A program made the position numbers and the translations under genes. The notes beneath the pieces are model-generated. The model was not told the DNA's origin, did no database searches, and worked only from the letters and a program-made list of their open reading frames with translations. Shown piece by piece: positions 62,635 through 64,000 of a stretch of DNA of 64,000 nt (position 1 is the first letter of the stretch; each line of letters opens with the position of its first letter). Origin of the DNA: Glandiceps talaboti (taxonomy: Eukaryota; Hemichordata; Enteropneusta; Spengelidae); assembly GCF_964340395.1 (NCBI RefSeq), contig NC_135556.1, positions 5,402,001 to 5,466,000 of the forward strand, read 5' to 3'.

Positions 62635-62932
62635 GTGACTAACATAAATATTCTTCTCGTCAACTACGACAGTCTGGTGAACTTAGATAAAGTGAAAAGT
62701 GACCTCCAAGTTTTAGATCCGAAATTGATAAATGTAAGCACCGAATGTTTAAGTGTGGAAGCTATCCAAACATCGATCGCAAACATAAAGAAACGGTACA
62801 GAGAGCCTAGAAAGACACGTGATAGACCTGACCTTGCTGTATTTGCATGCCATGCAAGCCAAATCGATCTTGTGATTAAGGAACGTGAAAACAACTATTG
62901 GCAAATGTACAACGCGTTGGCTACAGTAACTG
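62635..62932 (+). CDS. Family A member A3, first exon (partial, no ATG)
   Basis: The exon opens after TTATCTTCAG at 62624 and ends ACTG|GTATG at 62932, phase 1, with 298 bases from the aligned start as in A1. Where A1 and A2 have ATG, this has GTG (62635-62637), followed by TNINILLVNYDSLVNL. H73-A74 of PDLAVFACHAS is kept, but the SINEP[KR]AGIGY signature is replaced by a segment ending NNYWQMYNAL. The frame is intact. The gene could start in an upstream exon, use a non-ATG start, or be decaying. Exon 2 was not found before the window end; it may lie beyond it. Confidence 0.6.
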
Positions 62933-64000
62933 GTATGTATACACATCTCTTGAAATATTTACAGCGTTTTGACGTGGTGTATTTTCGTACTTTTATTTCA
63001 AAATAGATCAAAAACAATAAAATGTCATTAAGATCAAATCAGAAAGATCCAATAAATAAAAGCATATACATGTAAATAAATAAGTTAATACATATTAACA
63101 GACCTTCATTGACAAATATACCAAACTGGAACTTTTTCGAAAATGTTTTGTTAGATTCAACAACTTACTCTGAATATCGATCACCGTGAACATCATTGTA
63201 TCACCTGTGGGTAAACGTATTTTTTGTAGCTGTATGCACAATAACTCAAATCAAATTGATTTTTGGCTTCGCACCACTCACCGGCAATCATGATTTCAAC
63301 CTGTTTCTGTACTGATTACGGATTATCTCGACCTATGGTTAACATGCATAACGTCTTATTATTGGTACATTACCAATTTTCTGTGAATATATTGTGGTTC
63401 TGGTCGAAAAACGATAGCCCAGTTTCAACTCCTACAGTTTTAACAAGGCGACAGATTCAAAACAAAGCTGTCGCTCACGATGTAATTAAACTAGCAGCTG
63501 CACTACCTACATATGATATTGACTACTAATTGCAGCGAATTTCACAACAACATTTAACATTTCTGTTTGATACACCCATGCAGAACCTAGTAACATGCTA
63601 CACTTTAATATAGCAAGATCCAATGAGTACAGTTTCTTGCCACATTTTGTCCAAGTGAAGTGAACTACACATGCCATCATACAAACATCAAATGAACACC
63701 GCAAATGACATTTTACGCGCCCCTCATTAGGTGTTTGATACTAAGAAAAACATTGGCGCCCGAATGTCTGCATGAAATTGCAATTTATCTATATAAATAG
63801 GTTATTTCATTTAGACTAAATGTGGCAAAACATACAATCCTGCTATTGAAGTGTGGCATGTCCAGTTTCTTATTGGTTTCTGCATGGTATCGTGAAATTC
63901 CCTGTAACAGGTACAACATATGAATGGCTTTTTATAAATAATTTTGAATGAGTACATTTTTCAGCATTCGATTTTGAGAAATGTGTGTAGCTAGTGCAGG
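62933..64000. other. A3 intron or downstream DNA
   Basis: No convincing exon 2. A frame at about 63390-63529 (LTRRQIQNKAVAHDVI) has faint similarity to A1/A2 exon 2 but no usable acceptor. Confidence 0.35.

Noticed and set aside
63263-63529. Possible exon 2 of A3
   Set aside because: Only faint similarity (LTRRQIQNKAVAHDVI versus the SRWATRKIASQF helix), no acceptor AG at the needed place, and a stop where the family continues.

Overview
This window is nuclear DNA from a multicellular animal. Genes are split by GT-AG introns, and the space between them is AT-rich, full of microsatellites and decayed non-LTR retrotransposons. There is no sign of bacterial gene packing. The two recognisable gene families and the repeat types point to a marine invertebrate (lophotrochozoan such as a brachiopod, or an invertebrate deuterostome such as amphioxus or a hemichordate). 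I cannot decide the phylum from the sequence.

Five multi-exon genes or gene fragments lie on the + strand and belong to two families. Family A is an unnamed alpha/beta protein family: A1 (16598-18253, 3 exons, 331 aa), A2 (55380-57491, 3 exons, 383 aa) and A3 (first exon only, 62635-62932, no ATG). A1 and A2 share exon phases (1 then 2) and a signature around a His-Ala pair and SINEP[KR]AGIGY. The second family is IFI44-like dynamin-type GTPases: G1 (28578-33556, 5 exons, 310 aa) and G2 (38876-42484, 6 exons, 383 aa). Each GTPase starts with a tiny exon (21 and 39 coding bases) carrying an N-myristoylation-type MG start, followed by a charged coiled-coil segment and then the P-loop. The arrangement A-G-G-A-A on one strand suggests a co-evolving and possibly defence-related cluster; this is inference. 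A separate single exon at 45841 encodes a membrane-anchored, probably secretory-pathway protein that I do not recognise.

Layout: 1-4.8 kb holds broken LINE reverse transcriptases on both strands with (AT)n tracts. 4.8-8.4 kb holds a (TC)n tract, a perfect 74-bp foldback and (TA)n. 8.4-14.8 kb is a duplicated block of an unidentified repeat with a 2444-bp period. 16.6-18.3 kb is A1. 19.6-27.4 kb holds inverted dispersed repeats, tetranucleotide repeats, a pair of AT-rich virus- or mobile-element-like small genes, a LINE tail, a MITE-like element and a large inverted duplication containing an exon-like segment. 28.6-42.5 kb holds the two GTPases, with a LINE and tandem repeats in introns of G1. 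43-48 kb is microsatellites and the membrane-protein exon. 50.5-52.2 kb is a palindrome-bearing minisatellite. 52.7-54.7 kb is a LINE tail flanked on both sides by the same (ACAT)n microsatellite, then a (GATAT)n block. 55.4-57.5 kb is A2. 57.5-62.6 kb has no gene I can see. A3 starts at 62.6 kb and runs towards or past the window end.

Exon borders were set by reading GT-AG sites and keeping frame between exons. No search or prediction program was run, so family names rest on visible motifs and general knowledge.
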